DNA of 64,000 nucleotides, from the NCBI RefSeq assembly GCF_002866925.1, contig NZ_PKUQ01000042.1, forward strand, positions 62,001-126,000, given 5' to 3'. A program made the translations under genes and the position numbers. Positions 36,993 to 46,156 of the stretch are shown here, in pieces. Origin of the DNA: Cohaesibacter celericrescens. Lineage in GTDB: Bacteria; Pseudomonadota; Alphaproteobacteria; Rhizobiales; Cohaesibacteraceae. Under the pieces are notes generated by a model. The model saw nothing but the letters and a program-made list of their open reading frames with translations. It ran no database searches and had not been told where the DNA came from. The number at the start of each line of letters is the position of its first letter. Position 1 is the stretch's first letter.

Positions 36993-37021
36993 CGAGGCCT
37001 GAAGTTTTGCTTCAGGCCTCG
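36993..37021 (-). terminator. Terminator at the end of the nucleoside operon
   Basis: CGAGGCCTGAAG and CTTCAGGCCTCG form a perfect 12-base stem with a five-base loop, 29 bases past the upp stop codon. TTTACTTT follows on the minus strand. Confidence 0.8.
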
Positions 37022-37050
37022 CCAAATTGTCAAACCACGCGCAAAACGCG

Positions 37051-37680
37051 TTATTTCGTGCCATACATCCGGTCGCCAGCATCGCCAAGACCTGGGATGA
37101 TATAATTCTTCTCATTAAGCTTCTTGTCGATTGCCGCCGTGATGATGGGAACATCAGGATGTGCTTCGGTGAAGGCCTTAATGCCTTCAGGGGCAGCCAA
37201 CAAAGACACGAAACGCAGGTTATGGGCGCCGCGCTCTTTGAGTTTTTCAATTGCCAAAATAGCCGAATTAGCCGTCGCCAGCATAGGATCAACCGCGATG
37301 ACCAAACGATCTTCCAGATCTTCGGGTGCCTTAAAGTAATATTCGACTGCTTCGAACGTTACTGGGTCACGATATAGGCCGACATGAGCCACGCGTGCGG
37401 CAGGAACAAGATCGAGCATGCCTTCCAACAAACCATTCCCAGCCCGCAAGATGGAGGCAAAAACAAGTTTCTTGCCAGCAATGATAGGCGCTTGCATTTC
37501 CACCAAGGGTGTCTCGATGCTCTTGGTGGTCATGGCCAGCTCACGTGTTGCCTCGTAGCAGAGCAGATGGGAAATTTCCCGCAACAATCGACGAAAGGAT
37601 GCGGTGGACGTGTCCTTTTCCCGCATGATGGTAAGCTTGTGCTGAACAAGCGGGTGGTCGACAACTGTAACCTGTTTCAT
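37051..37680 (-). CDS. upp: Uracil phosphoribosyltransferase
   Basis: A 209-residue enzyme that converts uracil and PRPP to [23 protein letters not shown] at the N-terminus, [15 protein letters not shown] and the C-terminal [17 protein letters not shown] are family signatures. The PRPP loop reads DPMLATANS, with Ala where E. coli has the first Gly of ATGGS. ATG at 37680 with AAGGA upstream. It recaptures uracil freed by the phosphorylases of the same operon. Confidence 0.96.
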   Translation of the reverse strand: MKQVTVVDHPLVQHKLTIMREKDTSTASFRRLLREISHLLCYEATRELAMTTKSIETPLVEMQAPIIAGKKLVFASILRAGNGLLEGMLDLVPAARVAHVGLYRDPVTFEAVEYYFKAPEDLEDRLVIAVDPMLATANSAILAIEKLKERGAHNLRFVSLLAAPEGIKAFTEAHPDVPIITAAIDKKLNEKNYIIPGLGDAGDRMYGTK

Positions 37681-37814
37681 GGGACCCGAATCCTTCGCCA
37701 ATTTTGGAAATTAAACTTTCTTAGCCTATGGCAGCATAAGAGGGCAAGATTGGAGGCCCCAACCAGACGAGTGATAAACCGGATTCTTCGTCATTTGCAG
37801 AAGAATCCTACCAA

Positions 37815-38834
37815 TTAGACGGTTTTGAGGCGTGATAACAGTGAGTTTCGTGTTGTGTCATCAACAAAGGCCGCTTCGAGTGACCGGCGGGTGAACCCCT
37901 CCATCACCATATCGTCCCACCCATAAAGAGCCTGCAATGCATCGTAGTCCTTACCGATCGTCGCGGAGAAGAATGGCGGATCATCCGATGACAAGGTGGT
38001 TAGAACGCCGCTATCCATCAGCTTTTTGATCGGGTGGGAGGCCAAGTCTGGATAGAGGCCCAATGACACGTTTGAATGTGGGCACACCTCGAGAACGATC
38101 TCTTCATCGACCAGACGTTTGATCAGATCTTTGTCTTCGATAGAACGCACGCCATGCCCGATGCGCTTGACTGGCAAATGGTCTAAAGCATCAATGACAC
38201 TTTGCGGGCCAGCAAATTCCCCTGCATGCGTGGTGCAGATCAACCCCGCTTCGTGGGCAATATTGAAAGCAGGTTTAAAGGCCTTTTGGCTATGCATGCG
38301 CTCATCTCCGCCCATGCCAAATCCAGTGACCAATGGATGGGGTCTGGCGGCAATCGCCTTAGCCACTCCCACCGCTTTTTCTGGTCCCATGTGTCTTACG
38401 CAGGTAATGATAAACCGCGCATCAATGGGGAAACCATCCGCCGCACTTTTGTCTCGGGCCCGATTGTAGCCTTCGACTACACCCTCGAGCAAATCGTCAT
38501 AGCTCATGCCCAAGAGTGCAACATGGTCGGGCGAAAGGAACATTTCGGTGTAGAAACACCCTTCAGACGCATTGCGCAGCAAATAGTCTTCAACAAGGTC
38601 AGCATAGTCCTCTGGCGTCGAGATGACCGCAGCGACCCTATCCCAGCATTGCAAAAATGTAGTGAAGTCAGACCAGATATAGCTGCCATCATCGCGCATG
38701 AAGGCGTCAAGATTGGTGCCGTGGCGCGCCGCCAATCTTCGGACAAGATCAGGATGCGCCGCCCCTTCCAAATGAAGGTGTATTTCCGCTTTCAAAAGGC
38801 TTCTACCAGAGGATTTTACAGTGCTTTGAGGCAT
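37815..38834 (-). CDS. add: Adenosine deaminase
   Basis: A 339-residue zinc deaminase converting adenosine or deoxyadenosine to inosine. Zinc ligands in EIHLHLEGA and THAGEFAG, HGVRSIED, and SSDDPPFF with the metal-binding Asp. Adenine deaminases of this family look similar, but the setting beside a purine nucleoside phosphorylase favours adenosine. AAGGA lies six bases before the ATG. It is 27 bases after the small secreted-protein gene. Confidence 0.92.
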   Translation of the reverse strand: MPQSTVKSSGRSLLKAEIHLHLEGAAHPDLVRRLAARHGTNLDAFMRDDGSYIWSDFTTFLQCWDRVAAVISTPEDYADLVEDYLLRNASEGCFYTEMFLSPDHVALLGMSYDDLLEGVVEGYNRARDKSAADGFPIDARFIITCVRHMGPEKAVGVAKAIAARPHPLVTGFGMGGDERMHSQKAFKPAFNIAHEAGLICTTHAGEFAGPQSVIDALDHLPVKRIGHGVRSIEDKDLIKRLVDEEIVLEVCPHSNVSLGLYPDLASHPIKKLMDSGVLTTLSSDDPPFFSATIGKDYDALQALYGWDDMVMEGFTRRSLEAAFVDDTTRNSLLSRLKTV

Positions 38835-38861
38835 TATGTTTCCTTGCTATCGACTGGCCAA

Positions 38862-39224
38862 CTATTTATAGGCTTTGCGCTTTTCAGTTTTTGGCTTGGG
38901 GCCTTTGAGTTTCAGATTTTTGGAATCAGAAGACGTCCAATTGCATTGCCAACCACTTCTGGTAAAGTCCCGTTTGACACATCGAAGCCAGCGGCCACAG
39001 CGGTGTTTGCCATCCAGCCGCCGTTGATTCTTGCCCATAGTTCGTCCCAGCACCCACATTTGTCGCGCTGCGGTGAGTGCGTCTGACGGGCAGGTTTTTA
39101 TACCCTGCACCGCTTTTTGTGTTTGCGTTTGTGTCTTATTCAAAGAGGCAGCTTCGGCACCACCTGCCATGGCGACACACACCAGAAGGCAAAGTCCGGC
39201 GCGCCTATAGATCGGTGACATCAT
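38862..39224 (-). CDS. Small basic secreted protein, unknown, inside nucleoside operon
   Basis: A 120-residue protein with a clear signal peptide (AGLCLLVCVAMAGGAEA, cut near residue 26). The mature part has four cysteines (KTCP, HRCGRWLRC, WQC), is rich in Arg, Lys and Trp and ends with a highly basic tail (KLKGPKPKTEKRKAYK). I recognise no domain. It lies 21 bases after deoB and 27 bases before add on the same strand, so it is embedded in the nucleoside operon. Start could also be the next codon, also ATG. Confidence 0.75.
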   Translation of the reverse strand: MMSPIYRRAGLCLLVCVAMAGGAEAASLNKTQTQTQKAVQGIKTCPSDALTAARQMWVLGRTMGKNQRRLDGKHRCGRWLRCVKRDFTRSGWQCNWTSSDSKNLKLKGPKPKTEKRKAYK

Positions 39225-39245
39225 CGTGACGATTGCCTCATATTA

Positions 39246-40478
39246 TTACAAAATAGATTTGCCATACTTGCCCGCAACCAGCCCCAAATGATCTGCAATC
39301 GTCTCTCCGATGTCGGCAAAAGTGCTTAACTGACCGGCATAACGACCTTTAATGTCCGGCCCGAACATAATCACCGGCACCTGCTCGCGGGTGTGATCAG
39401 TGCCTTGCCAAGTCGGATCACAGCCGTGGTCAGCGGTTAGAATAACCAGATCTCCGGGTTCAAGAGCCTCCTCCAGCTCCGGAATGCGACCATCAAAATA
39501 TTCAAGTGCGGCGGCATAGCCGGGCACATCGCGACGGTGGCCATAATGCATGTCAAAATCGACGAGATTTGCGAAGACCAAATCACCGTCTCTGGCTTCT
39601 GCAATAGCCTTGAGCGTGGCTTCAAATATGGCCGGATTGCCCGTTGCCTTGATCTTTTTTGTCACCCCTTGGGTGGCAAAAATATCAGAAATCTTGCCCA
39701 CGGCCAGCACTTGGCGACCTGCGTCTTTGGCACGGTCCAGCAGGGTCGGCTCTGGCGGCAAAACGGAAAAGTCGCGACGGTTGCCGGTGCGCTCGAAGTC
39801 AGCGGGGCTGTTGCCGACAAAGGGGCGGGCAATAATGCGGCCAATGTTATAGGGTTTGACCAACTCATAGGCGATTTCGCAAATCTCATAGAGGCGTTCA
39901 AGGCCAAAATGCTCTTCGTGAGCGGCGATTTGATACACCGAGTCCGAACTGGTGTAACAAATAGGCATTCCGCTACGGATATGTTCTTCCCCCAATTCAT
40001 TGATGATCACGGTACCCGAGGCATGTTTATCACCGATGATCCCTTTCAGGTCCGCAGCCTTAATGAAGGCTTGGGTCAGCTCTGCCGGAAAGGTGGGTTC
40101 CGTATCCGGGAAATAGCCCCATTCAAAAGAGACAGGTACGCCTGCAATTTCCCAATGCCCTGACGGTGTGTCCTTCCCCTTGGAGACCTCGAGTGCATTG
40201 GCGCACAGGCCTTGCGGCTCACCCTGACAGGTCAGGTTAGCGGGGCGCGATCCAGTGGCTTTTTCTGCTACCAAGCCCAAACCATAACGGTCCATGTTGG
40301 GAAGGCACAGCGGACCTGAGCGCAGACCGTCGCGGTCACCTTTGCCAGACGCACAATATTGGGCGATATGGCCCAGTGTATCTGAGCCTTTGTCCGAAGT
40401 TGGTTTGCCATATTGCTCGGCGTCTGGTGCGTTGCCGATGCCAAAAGAGTCAAGAACCAGAAGAAATGCGCGTGCCAT
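39246..40478 (-). CDS. deoB: Phosphopentomutase
   Basis: A 410-residue metalloenzyme of the alkaline phosphatase superfamily that converts ribose-1-P or deoxyribose-1-P to the 5-phosphate. The N-terminal [13 protein letters not shown] and GSDTLGHIA hold the first metal ligand and the phosphorylated Thr; [20 protein letters not shown] holds the later ligands. GGAGG sits six bases before the ATG at 40478. Uses the products of punA and deoA and feeds deoC. Confidence 0.96.
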   Translation of the reverse strand: MARAFLLVLDSFGIGNAPDAEQYGKPTSDKGSDTLGHIAQYCASGKGDRDGLRSGPLCLPNMDRYGLGLVAEKATGSRPANLTCQGEPQGLCANALEVSKGKDTPSGHWEIAGVPVSFEWGYFPDTEPTFPAELTQAFIKAADLKGIIGDKHASGTVIINELGEEHIRSGMPICYTSSDSVYQIAAHEEHFGLERLYEICEIAYELVKPYNIGRIIARPFVGNSPADFERTGNRRDFSVLPPEPTLLDRAKDAGRQVLAVGKISDIFATQGVTKKIKATGNPAIFEATLKAIAEARDGDLVFANLVDFDMHYGHRRDVPGYAAALEYFDGRIPELEEALEPGDLVILTADHGCDPTWQGTDHTREQVPVIMFGPDIKGRYAGQLSTFADIGETIADHLGLVAGKYGKSIL

Positions 40479-40550
40479 ACCGTGCCTCCGTTTGATAGAG
40501 GGGAGCGGCAAGGCGCCTCGCCGTCGCTCAACCCGTTTGTGGTTGAAGGA

Positions 40551-41861
40551 TCACCCTTCAATAATGTCATACACCGTGTGGCTCTGAACCGGATCAGGCC
40601 CCAATTTGTAAGCAGCTTTAACCCTCGTGGTTGCCTTGGCTACCTGATCTTGGTTATGCGCATAGACCCGTGCGACGGGCGTGTTCGCATCTATTTTATG
40701 GCCCAAACCGGCCAAGCTATCCAACCCGACGGAATGATCAATCGGATCGGCAGCGCGTAAGCGTCCACCGCCCAATTCAACCACAGCAATGCCGACCTCA
40801 CGGGTATCGATGGATTGCACGACACCCTCGCCATCGGCGAAAATATCAACAACCATTGGAGCCAGTTTCAAATGGTCTTCCATATTTTCGATAAAATCTA
40901 GCGGACCGCCAAGGGCAGCAACCATTTGGCCGAATTTCTCGGCTGCTGCGCCAGATCGGAAAGCCTTTTCGATTTTGGCGGTACCCTCGTCGCGACTGGC
41001 TACCAGACCAACAATAAAAAGCATCTCGGCGCAGAGCGCGACCGTGATATCCCAGTTACGCGGGTCTATGACGTCGCCAGTCAGGAACTGAACCGCATTT
41101 TTCATTTCAATTGCATTGCCAGCAGCGGTTGCCAATGGCTCGTTCATGTCAGTGATCAATGCCGATGTTTTGACCCCTGCCCCGTTGGCCACAGTGACAA
41201 GGCTTTGCGCCAGCGCAACACTTTCCTCATGACTGGGCATGAAAGCACCCGATCCGGACTTTACATCCAAAACCAAACCTTGCAGCCCTGCCGCCAATTT
41301 TTTAGACAAGATAGAGGCCGTTATCAGATGGATGCTTTCCACTGTCGCTGTTACATCGCGAATGCCATAAAAACGCTTGTCAGCGGGAGCCAGATCGGCT
41401 GTCTGGCCAATGATAGCGCAGCCAACCTCACGGGTCACCTTGCGGAACAGGGCATTGTCTGGCTGGGTCACATATCCGGGGATGGAGTCAAATTTATCAA
41501 GTGTGCCGCCAGTATGGCCCAAACCACGACCGGAAATCATCGGCACAAAGGCTCCACAGGCAGCCAGGGCCGGAGCCAACATCAGCGAGACATTGTCGCC
41601 AACACCGCCGGTGGAATGCTTGTCCACCACCGGCCCGTTGAGCTCGGACCAGTCCAGAACCGAGCCTGAGTCGCGCATGGCCAAAGTCAGCGCCACCCGT
41701 TCATCCAGTTCCATACCACGGAAGAAAACAGCCATTGCAAGCGCGGAAATCTGGCCTTCTGTCACGTCACCATTTGTGATGCCGTCAACAAAAAACTGGA
41801 TTTCGTCATTTGAAAGTATGCCGCCATCGCGTTTTTTGCGAATGATTTCCTGAGGTAACAT
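40551..41861 (-). CDS. deoA: Thymidine phosphorylase
   Basis: A 436-residue enzyme that splits thymidine and deoxyuridine with phosphate. The N-terminal helical domain ([19 protein letters not shown]) and the phosphate site [16 protein letters not shown] are diagnostic, as is [14 protein letters not shown]. The ATG overlaps the deoC stop codon by one base (TAATG), so translation is coupled. Confidence 0.97.
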   Translation of the reverse strand: MLPQEIIRKKRDGGILSNDEIQFFVDGITNGDVTEGQISALAMAVFFRGMELDERVALTLAMRDSGSVLDWSELNGPVVDKHSTGGVGDNVSLMLAPALAACGAFVPMISGRGLGHTGGTLDKFDSIPGYVTQPDNALFRKVTREVGCAIIGQTADLAPADKRFYGIRDVTATVESIHLITASILSKKLAAGLQGLVLDVKSGSGAFMPSHEESVALAQSLVTVANGAGVKTSALITDMNEPLATAAGNAIEMKNAVQFLTGDVIDPRNWDITVALCAEMLFIVGLVASRDEGTAKIEKAFRSGAAAEKFGQMVAALGGPLDFIENMEDHLKLAPMVVDIFADGEGVVQSIDTREVGIAVVELGGGRLRAADPIDHSVGLDSLAGLGHKIDANTPVARVYAHNQDQVAKATTRVKAAYKLGPDPVQSHTVYDIIEG

Positions 41862-42619
41862 TAATAACCTTCTCCTGCCTTGGCATCTTGGCCTTCCATC
41901 GCCGCAATCAGCGCATCGAGTACGCCAGATGCGCCAAAACGGAAGGTATCAGACGTGGCCCAATCGGCACCCATGTATTTCTCGGCAATGGTCAAATAAG
42001 TGGCAGCGTCTTCAAGCGAGCGCACACCCCCTGCCGGTTTAAAGCCAACGGGTCTACCGCTCTCGGCAATAGCTTCGAGCATGATTTCAGCAGTTTGAGG
42101 TGTGGCATTGATAGCGACCTTGCCTGTCGATGTTTTGATGAAATCAGCACCGGCTTCAATGGCGACCGTAGCGGCATCTTTGATCAACTCTGGGTCATTC
42201 AACTCTCCGGTCTCAAGAATGGTTTTGAGCCTGCGATCAGCTGGAATGACGTCCTTAACCCGCACAATCATAGTCTCGGCAAACCCCCGCCGCCCAGCCA
42301 TAAACGAGTGATAGGGAATGACCAGATCAATCTCGTCGGCACCGTCAGCTATGGCTGCTTTGGTCTCGGCAACCGTCCCCCAGACGTCATCGCCGCCAGC
42401 GGGGAAATTGACCACTGTGGCAACCTTGATGCCTGTGCCTTCAAGGCAATTTTTGGCCTTGGACACAAAGCGAGGCCAAACACAGACCGCAGCGGTGTTT
42501 CCATAAGCCGACTGGGCCTTGGCGCAAAGCGTTTCGATGGCCGCATCGTCACAATCGTCATTCAGGTTTGTCAGATCGAGAAGAGAAATGGCCTTTTGGG
42601 CCAGTTTTTTGCTATCCAT
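41861..42619 (-). CDS. deoC: Deoxyribose-phosphate aldolase
   Basis: A 252-residue class I aldolase splitting deoxyribose-5-P into acetaldehyde and glyceraldehyde-3-[12 protein letters not shown] is the N-terminal family motif and the Schiff-base lysine is in [25 protein letters not shown] holds the second conserved Lys. It lies 72 bases after punA. Final catabolic step of the operon. Confidence 0.96.
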   Translation of the reverse strand: MDSKKLAQKAISLLDLTNLNDDCDDAAIETLCAKAQSAYGNTAAVCVWPRFVSKAKNCLEGTGIKVATVVNFPAGGDDVWGTVAETKAAIADGADEIDLVIPYHSFMAGRRGFAETMIVRVKDVIPADRRLKTILETGELNDPELIKDAATVAIEAGADFIKTSTGKVAINATPQTAEIMLEAIAESGRPVGFKPAGGVRSLEDAATYLTIAEKYMGADWATSDTFRFGASGVLDALIAAMEGQDAKAGEGY

Positions 42620-42691
42620 ATAGATATCTCATGCTTTGCTTTGTTGGGCTGAAGGCGCCAAGCCGTGGTCTGTATTGGATCCAGCTTTGAA

Positions 42692-43507
42692 TCACTTTGT
42701 CATTGCCTTCAAATAGGCCCGAATGATTTTAATCAGTTTTTGGGCGCCAATAGGGCCAACTTCTTTGGTCTCTTGGTGTGACAGCTCCACACCAGTCATG
42801 CCTGCTCCATAATTGGTAATGGTGGACACAGCTGCGACCCTCATGCCCATCCAACGAGCCAAAATGACTTCGGGCACAGTGGACATGCCCACGGCATCGG
42901 CACCAAGCATTCGCACGGCGCGGATTTCTGCCGGCGTTTCAAAATTGGGTCCCGAGAACCAAGCATAGACACCAGACTTGAGATTGATGCCTGCGACCGC
43001 GGCAGCACGCGTCAAAGCGGCACGGATCTGGGCGTCATAGGCTTCGGTCAAACCAACAAAACGATCATCGGTTTCCACTCCGATCAGTGGTGAACGGCCA
43101 GACCAATTGATGTGATCATCAATCATCATCAGTTCACCCGGTGCGATTTCTTCCCGCAGGGAGCCAGCAGCGTTGGTCAGCAAAAGATGATCGCATCCAA
43201 GCGCCTTCAGCGTGGCCAAAGGCTGCTTCATAATCGTTGAGTCGCCGTGCTCATAAAAATGGGCGCGACCTGCTAGAATGGCAACTTTTACGCCCATCAA
43301 CGTGCCGATGACCAACTCAGACGCATGGGACGAGACAGAAGACACCGGAAATCCGGGTAAGTCGCTATAAGGAAAGCGCACCGCATTTTCGACTTCGTCG
43401 GCCAGAGCACCAAGGCCAGACCCCAGAACCATACCCACTTGTATTGGGCCTTCTACCTGCTCTAGAATACGCTTGGCTGCATCATGTGCGAGACCTGCAA
43501 TGGTCAT
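42692..43507 (-). CDS. punA: Purine nucleoside phosphorylase (trimeric, PunA/XapA type)
   Basis: A 271-residue enzyme that splits inosine, guanosine or xanthosine with phosphate. LGSGLGALADEV is the N-terminal phosphate-binding loop, GRAHFYEHGD follows, and SGPNFETPAEIRA and TITNYGAGM are family signatures. The ATG at 43507 has GGAG nine bases upstream. It is read after cdd with 118 bases between, which hold a hairpin. Confidence 0.94.
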   Translation of the reverse strand: MTIAGLAHDAAKRILEQVEGPIQVGMVLGSGLGALADEVENAVRFPYSDLPGFPVSSVSSHASELVIGTLMGVKVAILAGRAHFYEHGDSTIMKQPLATLKALGCDHLLLTNAAGSLREEIAPGELMMIDDHINWSGRSPLIGVETDDRFVGLTEAYDAQIRAALTRAAAVAGINLKSGVYAWFSGPNFETPAEIRAVRMLGADAVGMSTVPEVILARWMGMRVAAVSTITNYGAGMTGVELSHQETKEVGPIGAQKLIKIIRAYLKAMTK

Positions 43508-43559
43508 GTGTCGCAACTCCTTTTTTGGCTATTTCACGCCTGAAAACATCCCAAAAGCA

Positions 43560-43596
43560 CTCTTGGATGCCACCTCAAATGTGGCGATCCAAAGAG
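43560..43596 (-). other. Hairpin between cdd and punA
   Basis: CTCTTGGAT-GCCAC pairs with GTGGC-GATCC-AAAGAG (small mismatches, seven-base loop). No T-run follows on the minus strand, so it may be an RNA processing or stabilising element rather than a terminator. Confidence 0.5.
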
Positions 43597-43625
43597 CGTC
43601 CTCCCTCAAAGGCTGTTCGTGATGG

Positions 43626-44042
43626 TTATAAATCAAATGCGGCGGGCAAAAGCACACCTAGAGTATAGCTTTGCTTGATGCCATCCAGATCGGCCGCATG
43701 AATAATGGTGTCTGGGCTACCAAATTCCTTGATCCTCTGGCGGCAGCCACCGCAGGGTGTAATCGGCGGCGTGTGGTCGGCAATGACAACAAGCTCTTCA
43801 ATCTGCCGACTATCCACGCCTTCAGACGCCATAATCATGGCAGAGATGGCAGATGTTTCTGCACACCAGCCTTCAGGGAACGAAGCATTTTCGATGTTGG
43901 TTCCCACATGAACATCACCAGATCGGGTGCGTAAAGCGACGCCGACAGGGAATTTGGAATAGGGCACGTGCGCCTTGCTTCGGGCCTCGGTTGCAAGGCG
44001 CAGCAATTCAAGGCTTGCGTTTGTTACTGCGATGTCACTCAT
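43626..44042 (-). CDS. cdd: Cytidine deaminase
   Basis: A 138-residue small zinc deaminase converting cytidine and deoxycytidine to uridines. The zinc ligands and catalytic Glu are in EGWCAETSA and PCGGCRQRI; NIENASFPEG is the substrate loop. The length fits the tetrameric class. It lies nine bases after the permease gene, tying deamination to uptake. Confidence 0.96.
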   Translation of the reverse strand: MSDIAVTNASLELLRLATEARSKAHVPYSKFPVGVALRTRSGDVHVGTNIENASFPEGWCAETSAISAMIMASEGVDSRQIEELVVIADHTPPITPCGGCRQRIKEFGSPDTIIHAADLDGIKQSYTLGVLLPAAFDL

Positions 44043-44051
44043 ACCACTCTC

Positions 44052-45023
44052 CTAGCGTTCTTTGGTGTAAGCAACGCCACCGGCTTTTGGTGGAATAGCC
44101 TTGCCGATAAATCCTGCCAACAGGATAACCGTCAGCACGTATGGAAGGGCCTGCATGAACTGCCCTGGCACCTGACCAATGATTGGAAGGCTCGCTCCTT
44201 GCATCCGAATGGCCAAGGCGTCTAGGAATCCAAATAGGAAGCAAGCGCCCAGCGCATTGACAGGTTTCCATTTCGCAAAAATAAGAGCGGCAAGCGCGAT
44301 AAAGCCTTTGCCAGCCGTCATATCTTTGGAAAAGCCTGCGGATTGCGCAATCGCAAGATACGATCCTGCAATCCCGCACAATATGCCAGTGATGATAACG
44401 GCTCGATACCGCAGCCATGTGACAGAAATACCAGCAGTGTCGACTGCACCGGGATTTTCACCAACGGCACGCAGCCGCAGACCAAAGCGGGTGCGAAAAA
44501 GCACATACCAAGTGATAGGCACCGCCGCAAACGCCGCATAGACCAGCAGCGAGTGGCCCGAGATCACCTCAGAATAGATTGGTCCGATAACGGGCACGTC
44601 TTCCAACGCCTTGGCAAATGGCAAATCAAGGGAATTGAAGCGTGCCGTGTTGGGCAATTGCGGGGTCTTCCCCCCCCTACTGAACCATGCTTGCCCCAAC
44701 AGCGCAGTCAAACCAGCAGCCACAAAATTGATGGCCACTCCGGAGACAATCTGATTGCCCTTTTGTGTGATTGACGCGTAGCCATGCACCAAGGCCAACC
44801 CGATAGAAACGACAATCGCGGCTCCCAGTCCCAGCCAAGCAGAGCCGGTGATAGCGGCGACTGCACCGGCGGCAAAGGCGCCGCCCAGCATCTTGCCTTC
44901 AAGACCGATATCAACAACACCTGATCGCTCTGAATACAACCCAGCCAAGCAGGCCAACAACAGCGGCACCGACAGGCGTACAGCAGAATCAGTGATGAGG
45001 GCGAGTGTTTGCAAATACTCCAT
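44052..45023 (-). CDS. Nucleoside ABC transporter permease (NupQ/YufQ type)
   Basis: A 323-residue inner-membrane permease of the BPD_transp_2 family with about eight to nine helices. VDIGLEGKMLGGAFAAG and LRAVGENPGAVDTAGISV (the ATPase-contact loop) are typical of the nucleoside subgroup. It lies 11 bases after the other permease gene. The two permeases and the BMP-type binding protein match bacterial guanosine or general nucleoside importers. Confidence 0.92.
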   Translation of the reverse strand: MEYLQTLALITDSAVRLSVPLLLACLAGLYSERSGVVDIGLEGKMLGGAFAAGAVAAITGSAWLGLGAAIVVSIGLALVHGYASITQKGNQIVSGVAINFVAAGLTALLGQAWFSRGGKTPQLPNTARFNSLDLPFAKALEDVPVIGPIYSEVISGHSLLVYAAFAAVPITWYVLFRTRFGLRLRAVGENPGAVDTAGISVTWLRYRAVIITGILCGIAGSYLAIAQSAGFSKDMTAGKGFIALAALIFAKWKPVNALGACFLFGFLDALAIRMQGASLPIIGQVPGQFMQALPYVLTVILLAGFIGKAIPPKAGGVAYTKER

Positions 45024-45034
45024 CGTCTTCTCCC

Positions 45035-46156
45035 TTACGCCTCGTTCATTATGTCTTTGGATCCAGCCATAGCGAAGAACCGGATCAAGGCGGGCCTGAA
45101 CATATGCTCCATGGCACCGGCAAAGAGGATCACCAAACCCTGAATCGAAATGATCATATCGCGCGTGATCTTGGGCATTTCAAAGGCAAGTTCAGCGCCC
45201 CCCTGATAAAGCATGCCAAACAGGATAGACGCCATAATGATACCGACCGGATGAGACCGCCCCATCAGGGCCACCGCGATGCCGACAAAACCGTAGCCTG
45301 CAACAAAATCCAGCAACAGGCGATGCTGGGTTCCCATGACTTCATTGAGAGCCATCATGCCTGCCAAACCACCGGAAATCATCATGGTGATGATCGTCAA
45401 GCGCGGTAAATTCATGCCAGCATAAACGGCCGCGTCAGGATTGATGCCAATCGTCCGGATGGCATAACCAAGGCGCGTTCGCCAGATCAACAACCAGACA
45501 AGGAAGCAAGCGACCAATGCAACAGCAAAGGAAAGGTTGAGCGGCGAATGCGGTATCGTAATGCCAATCCAGCTCAAGGCTTCATCCATGAAAGGCAAAC
45601 GGCCTCCTTCAAGGAAGGTCCGGCTTTCAGGCTGCATGGACCCTGGCTGCTTGAAGACTTCTACCAGCAAATAGGCCATCACCGCCGAGGCAATGAAGTT
45701 GAACATGATGGTGGTGATAACGATATGGCTGCCGCGCTTGGCCTGCAAGTAAGCCGGCACTGCGGCCCAAGCTGCGCCGAACAGCGCACCACCCAACACG
45801 GCAAAGGGGAAGGTGACCCACCAAGGCACGTAATGATCGAGCGCCAGACAAGCAAGCGCGACCCCAAGACCGGCGAAATAGGCTTGGCCTTCGCCACCGA
45901 TATTAAAGAGGCCGGCATGAGCGGCCACAGCCACAGCAAGGCCAGTGAATATGAAATTGGTGGTGTAGTAGAGCGTAAAGCCGATGCCCTCACCGTATCC
46001 CAAAGACCCCTGCACCAGCCAATAGACTGCTTCAAGCGGGTTTTCACCGATCATCAGCACCACAAGACCGGAGACCAACAGGGCAGACGTCAGATTGAGG
46101 AACGGGATCAACCCATAATCGACCCAGCCGGGCAATTTGGCATTTGGCGTACTCAT
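45035..46156 (-). CDS. Nucleoside ABC transporter permease (NupP/YufP type)
   Basis: A 373-residue permease, partner of the preceding one. FNIGGEGQAYFAGLG and IRTIGINPDAAVYAGMN are the conserved loops; about ten helices can be seen. Its ATG overlaps the ATPase stop codon by four bases (ATGA). Confidence 0.92.
   Translation of the reverse strand: MSTPNAKLPGWVDYGLIPFLNLTSALLVSGLVVLMIGENPLEAVYWLVQGSLGYGEGIGFTLYYTTNFIFTGLAVAVAAHAGLFNIGGEGQAYFAGLGVALACLALDHYVPWWVTFPFAVLGGALFGAAWAAVPAYLQAKRGSHIVITTIMFNFIASAVMAYLLVEVFKQPGSMQPESRTFLEGGRLPFMDEALSWIGITIPHSPLNLSFAVALVACFLVWLLIWRTRLGYAIRTIGINPDAAVYAGMNLPRLTIITMMISGGLAGMMALNEVMGTQHRLLLDFVAGYGFVGIAVALMGRSHPVGIIMASILFGMLYQGGAELAFEMPKITRDMIISIQGLVILFAGAMEHMFRPALIRFFAMAGSKDIMNEA

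Noticed and set aside
38202..39086. Plus-strand open frame covering add and the small secreted gene
   Set aside because: Antisense to two credible genes and without protein-like features.
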